Positions 11,355 to 20,718 of a DNA stretch of 64,000 nt are shown in pieces. The translations under genes and the position numbers were made by a program. Under the pieces are notes generated by a model. That model had not been told where the DNA came from. It ran no database searches and was given only the letters and a program-made list of their open reading frames with translations. Location: assembly GCA_900105225.1 (NCBI GenBank), contig LT629764.1, positions 4,174,501 to 4,238,500 on the forward strand. The letters run 5' to 3'. The stretch comes from Paenibacillaceae bacterium GAS479. GTDB lineage: Bacteria; Bacillota; Bacilli; Paenibacillales; Paenibacillaceae. Position 1 is the stretch's first letter. The number at the start of each line of letters is the position of its first letter.

Positions 11355-12242
11355 ATGAAAATACACAATCCTTATACTGGAGAAGGAACTTGGCTGAGAG
11401 GCAGCTTCCATAACCATACAACGAACAGCGACGGCTGGTTTGATCTGGAAACAGTTTACAAAATGTATGGAAGCTATGACTTCCTGGGCATATCCGATCA
11501 TGATAAAATTACGGAGCATACCGATAATTCTGGAATTGAGACGTTGTTCGAAGCGATTGAAGTGAGCAGTAGCCAAACGCATATGTTAGTCGTTCAACCT
11601 GACCGCAGCATGATGGATGGATATACGAATGAGTTTACGATTGCTAACTATCAGCGGTATGTTGATATGGCTAATGAGAACGGCGGTTTTGCCGTGCTTG
11701 CGCATCCGAATCGCTTTTTCTCTCATTATTGGAGAGAAGAGGATATGTTCAAAATGGAGCGTTACCTTGGCATCGAGGTTTATAACGGAGACGGCAATCC
11801 GGAGTATGATATCGCTTTTGATAAGTGGGATCTATTGCTGTCTGCAGGCCGGAAAGTTTGGGGCTTCGGTAATGACGATTCTCATGTATACGGTCAGGAT
11901 AAACGCGCTTGGAATATGGTTATGGCAAAAGAAAACACGCGCGAATCGATCGTTGAAGCGATTAAAAACGGAAGCTTCTATGTATCCAGCGGTTACGGGT
12001 TTGACTCTATCGAGTCGAATGAAGGCACAATTACGGTCAATCTCCGTTCCAACAAGCTGCTGGACAACATGTATAAATATATAAGCTTTTTTGGCAAAGA
12101 TGGCCGCGTCCTGTATGAAACGTCTGGCAGGTTGACTCAGGTCAAATACGAATGCAAGGGCGATGAAGGGTATGTGCGGATTGCAGCTTACTTGGAAGGA
12201 GGATATGCGGCGTTTTCACAGCCATTGTTTGTCGAGGTTTAA
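11355..12242 (+). CDS. PHP-domain metal-dependent phosphoesterase
   Basis: 295 residues. The N-terminal PHP domain shows the expected metal ligands: FHNHTTNSDG, ISDHDKIT, LAHPNRF and a late NDDSHVYG. PHP proteins hydrolyse phosphate mono- or diesters using a trinuclear metal site. A C-terminal beta-rich part (about 210-295) is less clear. The gene is 36 bp from the permease and surely cotranscribed. Together with the GDPD-like gene it suggests that the imported substrate carries a phosphoester; this is inference from context. Confidence 0.85.
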   Translation: MKIHNPYTGEGTWLRGSFHNHTTNSDGWFDLETVYKMYGSYDFLGISDHDKITEHTDNSGIETLFEAIEVSSSQTHMLVVQPDRSMMDGYTNEFTIANYQRYVDMANENGGFAVLAHPNRFFSHYWREEDMFKMERYLGIEVYNGDGNPEYDIAFDKWDLLLSAGRKVWGFGNDDSHVYGQDKRAWNMVMAKENTRESIVEAIKNGSFYVSSGYGFDSIESNEGTITVNLRSNKLLDNMYKYISFFGKDGRVLYETSGRLTQVKYECKGDEGYVRIAAYLEGGYAAFSQPLFVEV

Positions 12243-12401
12243 CCGTTATTGAGGGAAAATCAAGTCAAGCAATCTTTACCATACACTAAAGCCCTGAATT
12301 CCGTAAAATGACCATACGATGTTATGCGTTCTGCCGACCAGACGTTTCAACAGCGACTCTACCATACAAAAAAATGGATGTACCAAAGGAGCCGTGTCTG
12401 A

Positions 12402-14273
12402 ATGCGTAAGAAGCAAGGGTGGATATTAGGATTAACGATGGTTATGATGGTTTCGAGCCTAGCGATTTTCCCTCCTTCCCCGGCAAGCGCAGATTTTATC
12501 GCCTCCACCAACAGAAACTGGATGGAGCAAGTGAATGCTGTTAATCCCAATTTCGCCAATACACCGCTCCGTAACGTTATTCTTCCAGGAACCCATGACT
12601 CCGGAACCGGTGTCTTTGACGACGCCGGTTTCGATGAATCGCTGGCGCCCGATCTAATCAATACTTCACAAATTTACCAGTACGTTATTCCTACAGGACC
12701 GGTTAAAAGCCAATCCAGAACCCAGGATTACAATGTAGGCGAGCAGCTCAACGCAGGCATCCGGTATCTGGACTTGCGTGTTGGCCCCAACCAGTATTTC
12801 TCCGGCACATCCTTCCAAAATCAGGAGACGACGTTGAGGACGATGCATGGCCTCTATGGCGAGTACATGGAAAGCATTCTGCAGTCCACTAAAAATTTCC
12901 TGGATGCCAATCCGAAAGAAATCGTCGTGCTTGATTTCCAACATTTCTATTCTATGACCAATACGAGCTACACTCATTTGAAGGACCGTATCCAGTATTA
13001 TCTCGGCGATAAGCTCGTTCCTAAATCTTACGGCATCAACACGAAGCTCAGCACGCTTTGGAATGAGAACAAACGAGTCATCGTGTATTACGGCACCCAT
13101 AACTATTGGTCCGGCGCGACAACTAAAGCTTCAGGTGCTGTTCCGAGCCAATTCACGAACGAGCCTTGGGTGTGGGATCGCAACGCAGCGATGCGGTCGG
13201 CTTGGATGAACGAGAGCAGTGCCGGAAACTTAAAACCGAAGCTTGAAACAGAAGTGAATGCGGCTGCTTCTTATCCGAACCAACTGCATGTGGTACAAAA
13301 TGTCGTCACCCCATCTGTCGGAACCTCCGTTGCAAGCATCGCCGCTTCCGCCAACGCGCTAGCGATGAATGGCCTGCAAAGCGACTGGCCGAGCAAAGGT
13401 GTCAATGTCATCATGCTCGACTTCTTCAATTATAATGATATTGTAAACGTTATCAAAAGGCTTAATATGAAAGAAAAAGATTCCAGCAATACGGAATACG
13501 GCGTGTATGTGTATGAACATCCCAATTATCAGGGCAAGATGAACCGTTTCCTCGGCGATACCGATGATATTACCGGATTTGTCTTAGGAAACGACACGGC
13601 CAGCTCGGTTAAAATCGTCGGTCCTTACAAAGTAGAGCTGTTCGCCGATCCGAATTATTCGGGAACAAAAACGGTGCTGACTTCCAGTATTGCAGACCTC
13701 AGCACGCTTGGGCAAGACAATGTTTTGACCTCGCTCCGCGTCGATAAAGCAGGCTCGAATGATGGAGTGTATGTGTACGAAAATATTAATTACACCGGCA
13801 AAAGGACACGCTTGATTGCGGATGAGCCTAATATGGCTCTGACCTATGTCGGCGACGACAAAGCTTCATCAATTGAGATCGTAGGCAATTACACGGTTCA
13901 AGTATTTGAGCATCCGAACTTCCAAGGCAATTCCTATCAATATAACGTGAATGGATCTGCGAGCCTTGGAGGATGGGGAGATACAATCAGCTCCATTAAA
14001 GTCACCTCTACAACAAACGCTAACGGAGTGTTTCTCTATCAACATTCCAATTATGAAGGATCATTTGTCCAGCTGACATCCGATGTGCCCGATATGGGAA
14101 CTACGATTCTCGGCCATGATCAAGTCTCTTCTATCAGAATTGCCGGTCCTTACAAGGCTGTCGTTTATGAAAACGGCAACTATCAAGGAAATTCTATTAC
14201 TTATACTTCCAGTAATTCAAGCTTAGGGGGGTGGAACGACAAGGCCAGCTCAATCAAGGTTTTGCCGGCTTAA
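12402..14273 (+). CDS. Secreted PI-PLC-like phosphodiesterase with C-terminal beta/gamma-crystallin repeats
   Basis: 623 residues. A signal peptide ends near ASA-DF (residue 30). Residues about 50-360 are a PI-PLC X domain: H65 and D66 in GTHDSGT, R126 in RYLDLRV and H149 in MHGLYG match the catalytic set of bacterial phosphatidylinositol phospholipase C. From about residue 367 there are six crystallin-type motifs in alternating pairs (VYEHPNYQG, LFADPNYSG, VYENINYTG, VFEHPNFQG, LYQHSNYEG, VYENGNYQG), forming three two-motif domains that in this family often bind calcium. The 159-bp gap before it suggests a separate transcript. It would cleave inositol phospholipids or GPI-like anchors outside the cell. 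Confidence 0.88.
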   Translation: MRKKQGWILGLTMVMMVSSLAIFPPSPASADFIASTNRNWMEQVNAVNPNFANTPLRNVILPGTHDSGTGVFDDAGFDESLAPDLINTSQIYQYVIPTGPVKSQSRTQDYNVGEQLNAGIRYLDLRVGPNQYFSGTSFQNQETTLRTMHGLYGEYMESILQSTKNFLDANPKEIVVLDFQHFYSMTNTSYTHLKDRIQYYLGDKLVPKSYGINTKLSTLWNENKRVIVYYGTHNYWSGATTKASGAVPSQFTNEPWVWDRNAAMRSAWMNESSAGNLKPKLETEVNAAASYPNQLHVVQNVVTPSVGTSVASIAASANALAMNGLQSDWPSKGVNVIMLDFFNYNDIVNVIKRLNMKEKDSSNTEYGVYVYEHPNYQGKMNRFLGDTDDITGFVLGNDTASSVKIVGPYKVELFADPNYSGTKTVLTSSIADLSTLGQDNVLTSLRVDKAGSNDGVYVYENINYTGKRTRLIADEPNMALTYVGDDKASSIEIVGNYTVQVFEHPNFQGNSYQYNVNGSASLGGWGDTISSIKVTSTTNANGVFLYQHSNYEGSFVQLTSDVPDMGTTILGHDQVSSIRIAGPYKAVVYENGNYQGNSITYTSSNSSLGGWNDKASSIKVLPA

Positions 14274-14341
14274 ATAATTTTGATTAGCGAATGGGTCATT
14301 TAACAGATAAAGATAAGTTGGAGGCGAATAATAAGTATTGG

Positions 14342-14376
14342 AAGACCTGGAGGCTGAGTGCCGCCAGGTCTTTTTT
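14342..14376 (+). terminator. Terminator after the PI-PLC gene
   Basis: AAGACCTGG / CCAGGTCTT stem with a 13-base loop followed by a T-run. Confidence 0.85.
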
Positions 14377-14610
14377 AGCTTTAATATTCTCGTAAAACTA
14401 TGATTGCCGATGAATCAATGGGCTGGTGTTCATTCCTTGAGCGAAGGAGGCTTATTTGCCCTTTATACCGGCTTTTTTCGGCCTTATGCAAGATGCCGCT
14501 TTAAAGGAATGGTGTTATAATCCGCATTGACTAACTTCCCTGCCGCAAGAGCGGGCGGATGCAAATGCAAATCAGGCAGCCCGGGGATAGATGGAAGGAA
14601 GAGACGTTCA

Positions 14611-15852
14611 ATGGGATCAAGGCAATGGTGGAGGCGGCAAGAGAGGGCGGTTCTTCCGCCGGAAAGAAGGCTAGGGAAAAACGCGATTATCTCGTTGAAT
14701 ATCCACGCTTGTTTTCAATTTGGATCTTCGATGTCGGGCTTGTTCCTGAACCTTTACCTGTGGCGGCTAACCCAGGATCTGATCATCAACGGATTGTACA
14801 ACATTCTGGTATTCGGAATTGCTCCAGCCGCCTTTGCGGCGGGAGGCTGGCTGGCTAAACGAAAGGACCGCATGGTTACATATCGGCTCGGCATTCTGAT
14901 GAACGCGCTGTTTTATTTACTCGTTGTTGTGGCTCAGGAAAACGTGGCTGAATATTACGTATTATTCGCTTTGCTGAACGGGATTGCTTCGGGCTTCTAC
15001 TGGGTCGGATATTTGGTACTGCAATACGATGTTTCTACCGAGACGAATCGGATTCGTTATCTTGCGATCAATATGATTGCGTTTAACGCGGCCGGCTTGG
15101 CGGGTCCGGCGCTTGCTGGCTTTGTTATCCAGAGCAGCGAGGGGCTGCGGGGATATATTCTCATATTCTCCCTAGCATTTGTTATGTTCCTTATTGCCGC
15201 CACCGTCAGCTTCCGCATTCCACTCCAGCCGGCCCGGCACCGAACCTTTTACTTAAAGCTGATGGGACTGCTTATGAGTAAGAATCGCCGCTGGCTACAC
15301 GGTTTGTACAGCTTTTTCATATTTGGCCTTTTCCAAGGCATTATGCTGTTTTTGCCTAACATATTGCTGTTCCTTACGCTGGGCCGCGAGGACTGGGTTG
15401 GCTACTTCGGTGTATTTTTCTCCGCTTTGATAGTCGCCACGGGTTATGTGCTCTCCCGCAAGGCTAAAAAAGAAAACGCTCGAAAGTATCTGCTCATATC
15501 TTCAACCGGCATTATGCTAGGTTCGTCGCTACTGCTAATAGAGGTCAGCTTATGGTCCGTAGTTCTTTTCATGATGCTGTTCTCAGTATTCAATCCGCTT
15601 GCGATGAATACGCTCACTTCCTACTATTATCGACTAATTGGGACGCTGCCGCTTAAAGGGGAACTGCGGGTGGAATCGGTCATTATGCGGGAGTTGTTCC
15701 TGAACGGCGGTCGTATCGTATCGATTTCGATTTTGCTGCTGTTCGCCGGAAGTTTACAGCCTGCAGGCATCGCTATCGTGCTGCTTGTATTGGCAGGAAT
15801 GCAGTTTTTACTGCTGAGACTGGTACGTGAGGATCTGCCGGCTTCGCAATGA
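14611..15852 (+). CDS. MFS transporter
   Basis: 413-residue multi-pass membrane protein of the major facilitator superfamily, about 11-12 helices, with the loop-2 type motif GGWLAKRKDR and a GPALAGF helix. Start chosen at ATG 14611 because AGGAAGAG lies eight bases upstream; the frame extends to 14527 but that part is not protein-like. Single gene with a possible TATAAT at 14516-14521. Substrate not predictable. Confidence 0.85.
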   Translation: MGSRQWWRRQERAVLPPERRLGKNAIISLNIHACFQFGSSMSGLFLNLYLWRLTQDLIINGLYNILVFGIAPAAFAAGGWLAKRKDRMVTYRLGILMNALFYLLVVVAQENVAEYYVLFALLNGIASGFYWVGYLVLQYDVSTETNRIRYLAINMIAFNAAGLAGPALAGFVIQSSEGLRGYILIFSLAFVMFLIAATVSFRIPLQPARHRTFYLKLMGLLMSKNRRWLHGLYSFFIFGLFQGIMLFLPNILLFLTLGREDWVGYFGVFFSALIVATGYVLSRKAKKENARKYLLISSTGIMLGSSLLLIEVSLWSVVLFMMLFSVFNPLAMNTLTSYYYRLIGTLPLKGELRVESVIMRELFLNGGRIVSISILLLFAGSLQPAGIAIVLLVLAGMQFLLLRLVREDLPASQ

Positions 15853-15910
15853 ACGGAGATCAAAATTTTTGTATAATAGATACAGCTATGGATAAGGAGT
15901 GGAAGGATTT

Positions 15911-16309
15911 ATGTGGAAGGATTTTAAGGCCTTCGCTATGAAGGGCAACATTATGGAGCTTGCGATCGCGGTCATTATCGGCGCGGCGTTCGGCAAGATG
16001 GTCACTTCGCTCGTTAATGACATCATCACCCCACTTGTGGGCATGCTGCTCGGCGGTGTTAATGTTTCGGGACTGACATTCGAATTTGGCGAAACCGTCC
16101 TGAAGTACGGGATGTTTTTGCAGGCGATTATCGATTTCTTCATTATTACGTTCTCTATCTTCATGTTCATCAGGCTGTTGAGCAAGCTTAAGCGCAAGGA
16201 GCAGGTGGAGGAAGATGGCCAGGCAAAAGAAGAGATAGTGCTGACTGGCGAGGAGAAGCTGTTGATTGAGATCAGGGATCTACTCAAGGATCAGGCACGG
16301 CGGAATTAG
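15911..16309 (+). CDS. mscL: Large-conductance mechanosensitive channel MscL
   Basis: 132 residues forming a homopentameric channel that opens under membrane tension to release solutes in osmotic downshock. Recognised by the N-terminal MWKDFKAFAMKGN, TM1 with AVIIGAAFGKMVTSLVNDIITPLVG, a periplasmic-type loop, TM2 and the charged C-terminal helix EKLLIEIRDLLK. Start set at ATG 15911, matching B. subtilis MscL; AAGGAG is at 15894-15899. A TATAAT at 15872 may be its -10. Confidence 0.96.
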   Translation: MWKDFKAFAMKGNIMELAIAVIIGAAFGKMVTSLVNDIITPLVGMLLGGVNVSGLTFEFGETVLKYGMFLQAIIDFFIITFSIFMFIRLLSKLKRKEQVEEDGQAKEEIVLTGEEKLLIEIRDLLKDQARRN

Positions 16310-16328
16310 GCTTAGTGAGAAGTGGGGA

Positions 16329-16367
16329 AGGCCAGGCCATAAGGGTCTGGCCTCTTTGGATTTTTTG
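16329..16367 (+). terminator. Terminator of mscL
   Basis: AGGCCAG / CTGGCCT stem-loop; the T-rich part TTTGGATTTTTT is interrupted. Confidence 0.65.
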
Positions 16368-16489
16368 GCGATTTGAGGTCGTGAAGAACCGGAATGATAT
16401 ATAAATATACATTTATTATAAATTTTGATAGTATAATTTTTTCATGTGGTTAAGTAGGAGATAGGTTGTAAATTGAAGGAGGCTTACAA

Positions 16490-18385
16490 GTGAAGCCAAG
16501 CAATATAGAGGATCGAGTTGAACAATTAGAACGAGAAATTACTGAATTGCGCCATCAGCTTCAGCGGTTTGGACATATTTTGCTGCAAGATGAAGGGAAA
16601 GGACGGCAAACCAGCGGCTTAGCTGTGCCTGGAGCGGCCGAGCAGGAGCAAGGAGCCTATTCCCAAAGACAGGAACTCGGCGCTGCCGTGCCGGGGGCTG
16701 CCCATCGAGGAGCCGCGATGCAGCCACAGCCGGGCGACTCGCAGCAGCTGTCGGGCGACTCGCCGCAGGCGCAGGTCACCAAGCAAGGAGCCGCGTCGTC
16801 CCTAGCGCCGACGACATGGCAGCGGCTGTCGGGAGACTCACCACAGCCGCAGGCACCACCGGCGGGCTCGTCAGTCGCTCCTCCGAGGCCGCCGAAACAA
16901 CCGCCGCAGCCGATCGATTGGGAGCATCTAATCGGCCGGGTATGGTTGCCCCGCATCTTCGTTATCGTGCTGCTAGTTGGCGTATTATGGGGATTCCTCG
17001 CTGCCGTGAACGCCGGTTATATTACACCGGAGATTCGCTGCCTACTGGGATTGGTTGCTGCGCTCGTCATGTTCGCAGCAGGTGTGCGCTGGATGCGCCA
17101 AAAGCGTAACGCGCTTGGTCTAGTACTGCTAGGTGGCGCGAATGGTGTGCTTGTGCTGACGCTGTTTGCAGCGCATATGCTTTACGATTTTATCGGTGCC
17201 GGCATGGCCTTCGTGTTATATGTCGCCGCGGTTGTGTTATTCGCAGGGACCGCACTGCGCTATCGTTCACAAGCACTTATGCTGGCGGCCGCAGTTGCCG
17301 GGACGCTGGTTCCTTTTCTGGTCGATTCCAGCGAACCCAATATAACGCTCCTTATCGTTTATGAAGCGATGTTCGCCGCCGTTGTGCTGCTTATCAGCTG
17401 GCGCTACGCTTTCCGGATCACTTTTGTCGCCTCCTATGCACTATTACAGTTGCCCGCAATTGCAGCCGGCATCGGAGCTAGCTCGGATCGTGAGCGTTGG
17501 CTTGTTCTCGGGGCTCTGCTGCTTCATCACCTGCTGCAGTATGGACTGTCACTAAGGGATGATTCCTTTGCCTCACGGCCGGAGCGGCAAGGGCTGCTGT
17601 TTGCATCTTTTGCACTTAATGCCGCGTGGTTGAATGATATGTTAGAGCAGACCGAGTACCGCTGGGCGTTGGCGGCTCTCGCTTTGTTCTATACGGTAAC
17701 GGCTTACATGCTTCGCTCAAGTGTCGGACAGAGAGTGCAGCTGTATGCGATAACCGCTACGCTTGGTTGGTTACTACTGCTCATCAATGTAGTTTCCGAT
17801 AATTACCTCGGAGCGACGCTGCTCATTCAAGGCATTCTGGCGTTATATCTTGGCCTGAAGCTCAAATCATGGATGCAACAGACAGCCGGAGCTATTATCG
17901 GTTTTATCGGAGTTGCGCTTGTGCTAAAATCGCCGATTGAAGAAGCTTGGTCCGGCGCAACGCTATCTTGGCTAGTCCTTCTTGCGGGGTGGACGGTGTT
18001 ATACTTCCTCTTGCGGCCGATCCGTACGAAGGATTTCCCCCAGGGTCCGGGACCAGTTGTACTTTGGAGCGGAGCCATTCTTGTACTTGTTTTCCTGACG
18101 CAGCTCACGCTTGCGCTCGCACAGTCTCTGGAGCCGGACAGCCGCTCGCTCCTGCTTTCGGCCGTATGGGTAACCTACGCCGTTGTCCTGATCGCAGTCG
18201 GAATGTTTTGGCGGCAGGTTAAGGTGCGCATGGCGGGAATTGTGCTGTTGCTTCTGACGTTGCTCAAGGTAATCTTTATTGATTTGCCGGGTGTTTCCAC
18301 AGCGGTCAGAGCCATCTTGTTCATCGGTCTCGGAGCTATCGGCATTCTGGTTTCTCGATTCCTCTATCGCAAGCAGAAGGATTAG
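16490..18385 (+). CDS. DUF2339-family polytopic membrane protein
   Basis: 631 residues. Starts at GTG 16490 with GGAGG eight bases upstream. Residues 1-25 are a coiled coil (EDRVEQLEREITELRHQL), followed by a long low-complexity Q/G/A/P linker with three copies of a LSGDSPQ motif, then WEHLIGRVWLPRIFVIVLLVG and about 14 or more transmembrane helices to the end. This plan is that of DUF2339 membrane proteins, whose function is unknown. The linker is the variable part. No operon partner. Confidence 0.82.
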   Translation: MKPSNIEDRVEQLEREITELRHQLQRFGHILLQDEGKGRQTSGLAVPGAAEQEQGAYSQRQELGAAVPGAAHRGAAMQPQPGDSQQLSGDSPQAQVTKQGAASSLAPTTWQRLSGDSPQPQAPPAGSSVAPPRPPKQPPQPIDWEHLIGRVWLPRIFVIVLLVGVLWGFLAAVNAGYITPEIRCLLGLVAALVMFAAGVRWMRQKRNALGLVLLGGANGVLVLTLFAAHMLYDFIGAGMAFVLYVAAVVLFAGTALRYRSQALMLAAAVAGTLVPFLVDSSEPNITLLIVYEAMFAAVVLLISWRYAFRITFVASYALLQLPAIAAGIGASSDRERWLVLGALLLHHLLQYGLSLRDDSFASRPERQGLLFASFALNAAWLNDMLEQTEYRWALAALALFYTVTAYMLRSSVGQRVQLYAITATLGWLLLLINVVSDNYLGATLLIQGILALYLGLKLKSWMQQTAGAIIGFIGVALVLKSPIEEAWSGATLSWLVLLAGWTVLYFLLRPIRTKDFPQGPGPVVLWSGAILVLVFLTQLTLALAQSLEPDSRSLLLSAVWVTYAVVLIAVGMFWRQVKVRMAGIVLLLLTLLKVIFIDLPGVSTAVRAILFIGLGAIGILVSRFLYRKQKD

Positions 18386-18406
18386 GGTAGCTGTAGATAA
18401 AAATTA

Positions 18407-18451
18407 AAAACAGCGTCAGCCGTGGACGAGAAAATTGGCTGACGCTGTTTT
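18407..18451. terminator. Bidirectional terminator between convergent genes
   Basis: AAAACAGCGTCAGC / GCTGACGCTGTTTT, a 14-bp perfect stem with A and T runs on both sides, serving the DUF2339 gene and the minus-strand YdcF gene. Confidence 0.9.
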
Positions 18452-18471
18452 ATTGAGCTAACGATCCCCAG

Positions 18472-19074
18472 TTAGTTGATAGACCAGCGCAAATCAGAGT
18501 ATTTAAAAAGATATTTATAATAGGCTGGGAATTCTCGTATTATTGAGTAGATATCTCTAAACTCAAAGATTCTGGCATGAGCTGCATACACTTCTCTATT
18601 ATTTAATATTCTAAACGCTAATTTGGTCCTAGATACATGAAAATATTGAGTAATAACCATAACGGAGTCTAAATTTAATTCACTCATAATCTTGCTGGTA
18701 TTTTGGGCGGTCATATACGAGTTGAGCCCATTGTTATCCTCTTTAATTTTTTCTTCCGGTATCCCTTTATTTATTAAGTAAGATTTCATAACCTTTGCCT
18801 CATCAAAACCTTCCTTACCAATACCACCACTTACAATGATAAAAGTAAAATAGCCCCCATTATAAAGTTCTACAGATTTATCTAATCTTGCTTTTAACCG
18901 TTCAGATGGCTGTCCATTAATTTCTACTTTGTTTCCTAATACTACAGCTACGTCAACGGGTTGCAATTCATCATTTAACCCATCTATTATCACCAAAGTA
19001 GTGTGAATGATAAACCAGAGGAAAAGACTTGCTACTACTATTATTAAAAATCTTTTAGTGAAAACAAATTTCAA
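18472..19074 (-). CDS. YdcF/SanA-type (DUF218) membrane-anchored protein
   Basis: 200 residues, one N-terminal transmembrane helix, then a DUF218 domain with AVVLGNKVEINGQPSERL, IIVSGGIG, DNNGLNSYMTAQN and VITQYFHVSRTKLAF. Related proteins (SanA, YdcF, ElyC) act at the envelope; biochemical role uncertain. Starts at TTG 19074 behind AGGTGAT. The DNA is distinctly AT-rich next to its neighbours, hinting at lateral origin. A second, GC-richer member of the family is at 39999-40754. Confidence 0.82.
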   Translation of the reverse strand: MKFVFTKRFLIIVVASLFLWFIIHTTLVIIDGLNDELQPVDVAVVLGNKVEINGQPSERLKARLDKSVELYNGGYFTFIIVSGGIGKEGFDEAKVMKSYLINKGIPEEKIKEDNNGLNSYMTAQNTSKIMSELNLDSVMVITQYFHVSRTKLAFRILNNREVYAAHARIFEFRDIYSIIREFPAYYKYLFKYSDLRWSIN

Positions 19075-19250
19075 TCTATCACCTGCGTTCTCTCATTTTT
19101 CATCCATTATTATCCTTAATATTATCATACTTGGGTGCATGAGTTGTAGTTGCCGATTGACGGGAGTTCGTATCCATTAATTCCATACGTCAGCCTAACA
19201 AAACCGAGCGGGACTATTTTTTTCGGAGGGCAGCTGTTTGAAAATAATAA

Positions 19251-19287
19251 GAAAAAAGCGAAGGCCTCCACGGCTTTCGCTTTTTTC
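19251..19287. terminator. Terminator of the ada genes
   Basis: GAAAAAAGCGAA / TTTCGCTTTTTTC stem with runs at both ends, just downstream (minus strand) of adaB. Confidence 0.85.
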
Positions 19288-19332
19288 TAATCGCTACTGC
19301 AGAAGCTCACTCTGTTCCAGAGCCAGCAGCCG

Positions 19333-19923
19333 CTATTGTGTAAGCTCGCCCTGCTCAAGAGTTAACAGCCGCTGCTTCATCTCCATGCCGCCACGATAGC
19401 CGGTCAATGCGCCGCTTTTGCCAACAACACGGTGGCAGGGGACAGGCATGAGCACAGGATTCGCGCCGATTGCGGCTCCGACTGCCCGGGCGGCGGATGG
19501 TCTGCCAATCGCATCTGCAATATCCGCATAAGATCTCGTCTCGCCGTACGGAATTGCTTGCAGAGCCTTCCACACTACCATCTGAAAAGGCGTTCCGCGC
19601 AGTGAGAGCGGCATATCAAAGGTAGAGCGGCGGCCTGCAAAATATTGGGCCAGCTCGTCCGCATAAGGCTGAAGCTGTTGGTCCGAGCGCTCCAGAGCTG
19701 CTCCTGGACGCCGTGCTGCAGCCCATTCGGTAAGCTCTTGGAAGGGGCCGTTCAACGAGCCGCAAAAGGCGAAACCGTCCTCATCGGCCGCCAGGTAGAG
19801 CTGCCAATCTTCATCCCCGAGCTTGCTCCAATACAGCTTCTCTTGCGTTTCAGCAAGCCTCGATGTGTCCTGCGCTTGAGGAACTACTGTGTCAATTGAC
19901 TGATTTTCTATAGTTTCACTCAT
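19333..19923 (-). CDS. adaB: Methylated-DNA--protein-cysteine S-methyltransferase (AdaB/Ogt type)
   Basis: 196-residue suicide enzyme that transfers the methyl group of O6-methylguanine to its own cysteine. The active site is C163 in MPVPCHRVVG; the DNA-binding helix-turn-helix reads YADIADAIGRPSAARAVG. The first 30 residues are an extra, poorly conserved extension. Overlaps adaA by 8 bp, as expected for the adaptive-response operon of Bacillus, where AdaA controls adaB. Confidence 0.93.
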   Translation of the reverse strand: MSETIENQSIDTVVPQAQDTSRLAETQEKLYWSKLGDEDWQLYLAADEDGFAFCGSLNGPFQELTEWAAARRPGAALERSDQQLQPYADELAQYFAGRRSTFDMPLSLRGTPFQMVVWKALQAIPYGETRSYADIADAIGRPSAARAVGAAIGANPVLMPVPCHRVVGKSGALTGYRGGMEMKQRLLTLEQGELTQ

Positions 19924-20539
19924 CTGCTATCTTCTCCTTACCTGCTTGAATAGCTTTAATCTGCTTGCGGTATTCCGCTGGCGTGCAGCCGAGCTCTCTT
20001 CTGAACATCGCAATAAAATGCGCCGCTCCCGGCATCGCGACCTGTCGCCCGATATCAGCAACGGGAGCATCACTCCTGGATAATAGCTCGGTCGCGAGCC
20101 GCATTCGCTCCCGCCTGACGAACTGCTGCGGCGTAAGCCCGGTCTGCCGCTTGAAGCTACGATGTAGATGCCAAGGTGAGCTGCATCCCACTTCCGCGAG
20201 TGCGGCGAGCGACAGATCCTCCTGTAGATGTACTCGGATATAGCGAATCAGGCCATCGATCCATGCTTCTGACGGCTGCATAGCTGCATCCGGCTGGCAT
20301 CTTTTACAGGCACGGAATCCAGCCTTCAGCGCTTCTGACGGCGAACCGAACACGGCCGTATGATCACGCTTCGGCGTTCGGGATTTACAGGAAGGACGGC
20401 AAAAAATACCGGTTGTCTTTACCGCATACCAAAAGCTGCCGTCCGCTTCATTATCGCAGTTGCAAACAGCCCTCCATTGCTCGTCCGTTGGAGCGCCCCA
20501 TGCAACAGCTTCTTCGGAAATACTCCGCATCATGCTCAC
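19916..20539 (-). CDS. adaA: AdaA: methylphosphotriester-DNA methyltransferase and AraC-type activator
   Basis: 207 residues. The N-terminal Ada domain has the four zinc cysteines C47, C51, C78 and C81 (FCRPSCKSR; ACKRCQPD); in Ada one of these accepts methyl groups from DNA phosphates, turning the protein into an activator. Residues about 95-200 are an AraC-type double helix-turn-helix (LSLAALAEVGCSSPWHLHRSFKR). Start at GTG 20539 with GGAGG nine bases upstream; ATG 20533 is an alternative. First gene of the adaA-adaB operon. Confidence 0.93.
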   Translation of the reverse strand: MSMMRSISEEAVAWGAPTDEQWRAVCNCDNEADGSFWYAVKTTGIFCRPSCKSRTPKRDHTAVFGSPSEALKAGFRACKRCQPDAAMQPSEAWIDGLIRYIRVHLQEDLSLAALAEVGCSSPWHLHRSFKRQTGLTPQQFVRRERMRLATELLSRSDAPVADIGRQVAMPGAAHFIAMFRRELGCTPAEYRKQIKAIQAGKEKIADE

Positions 20540-20644
20540 CGACAGTCACCTCCATGCCAACAGTATACCTCTTTTCATGCCGGCGGTTAACGTTATGGGA
20601 ATGAAAGAGCAAGATGGCGAAGCCTCCTTCGCGATCCGCATAGG

Positions 20645-20672
20645 AAAAAAGCCAACCAGAACATCTGGTTGA
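20645..20672 (-). terminator. Terminator of the SET-domain gene
   Basis: On the minus strand CAACCAGA-TGT-TCTGGTTG is followed by GC and six T. Confidence 0.85.
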
Positions 20673-20718
20673 CCTGTTGATCATCTGCAAACAAGCGTTT
20701 TTATCGCTGTGGGTATGA

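Noticed and set aside
12270-12285. SigE/SigK promoter (CATACACTA) before the PI-PLC gene
   Set aside because: The -10 like octamer fits, but no matching -35 lies at the right distance.
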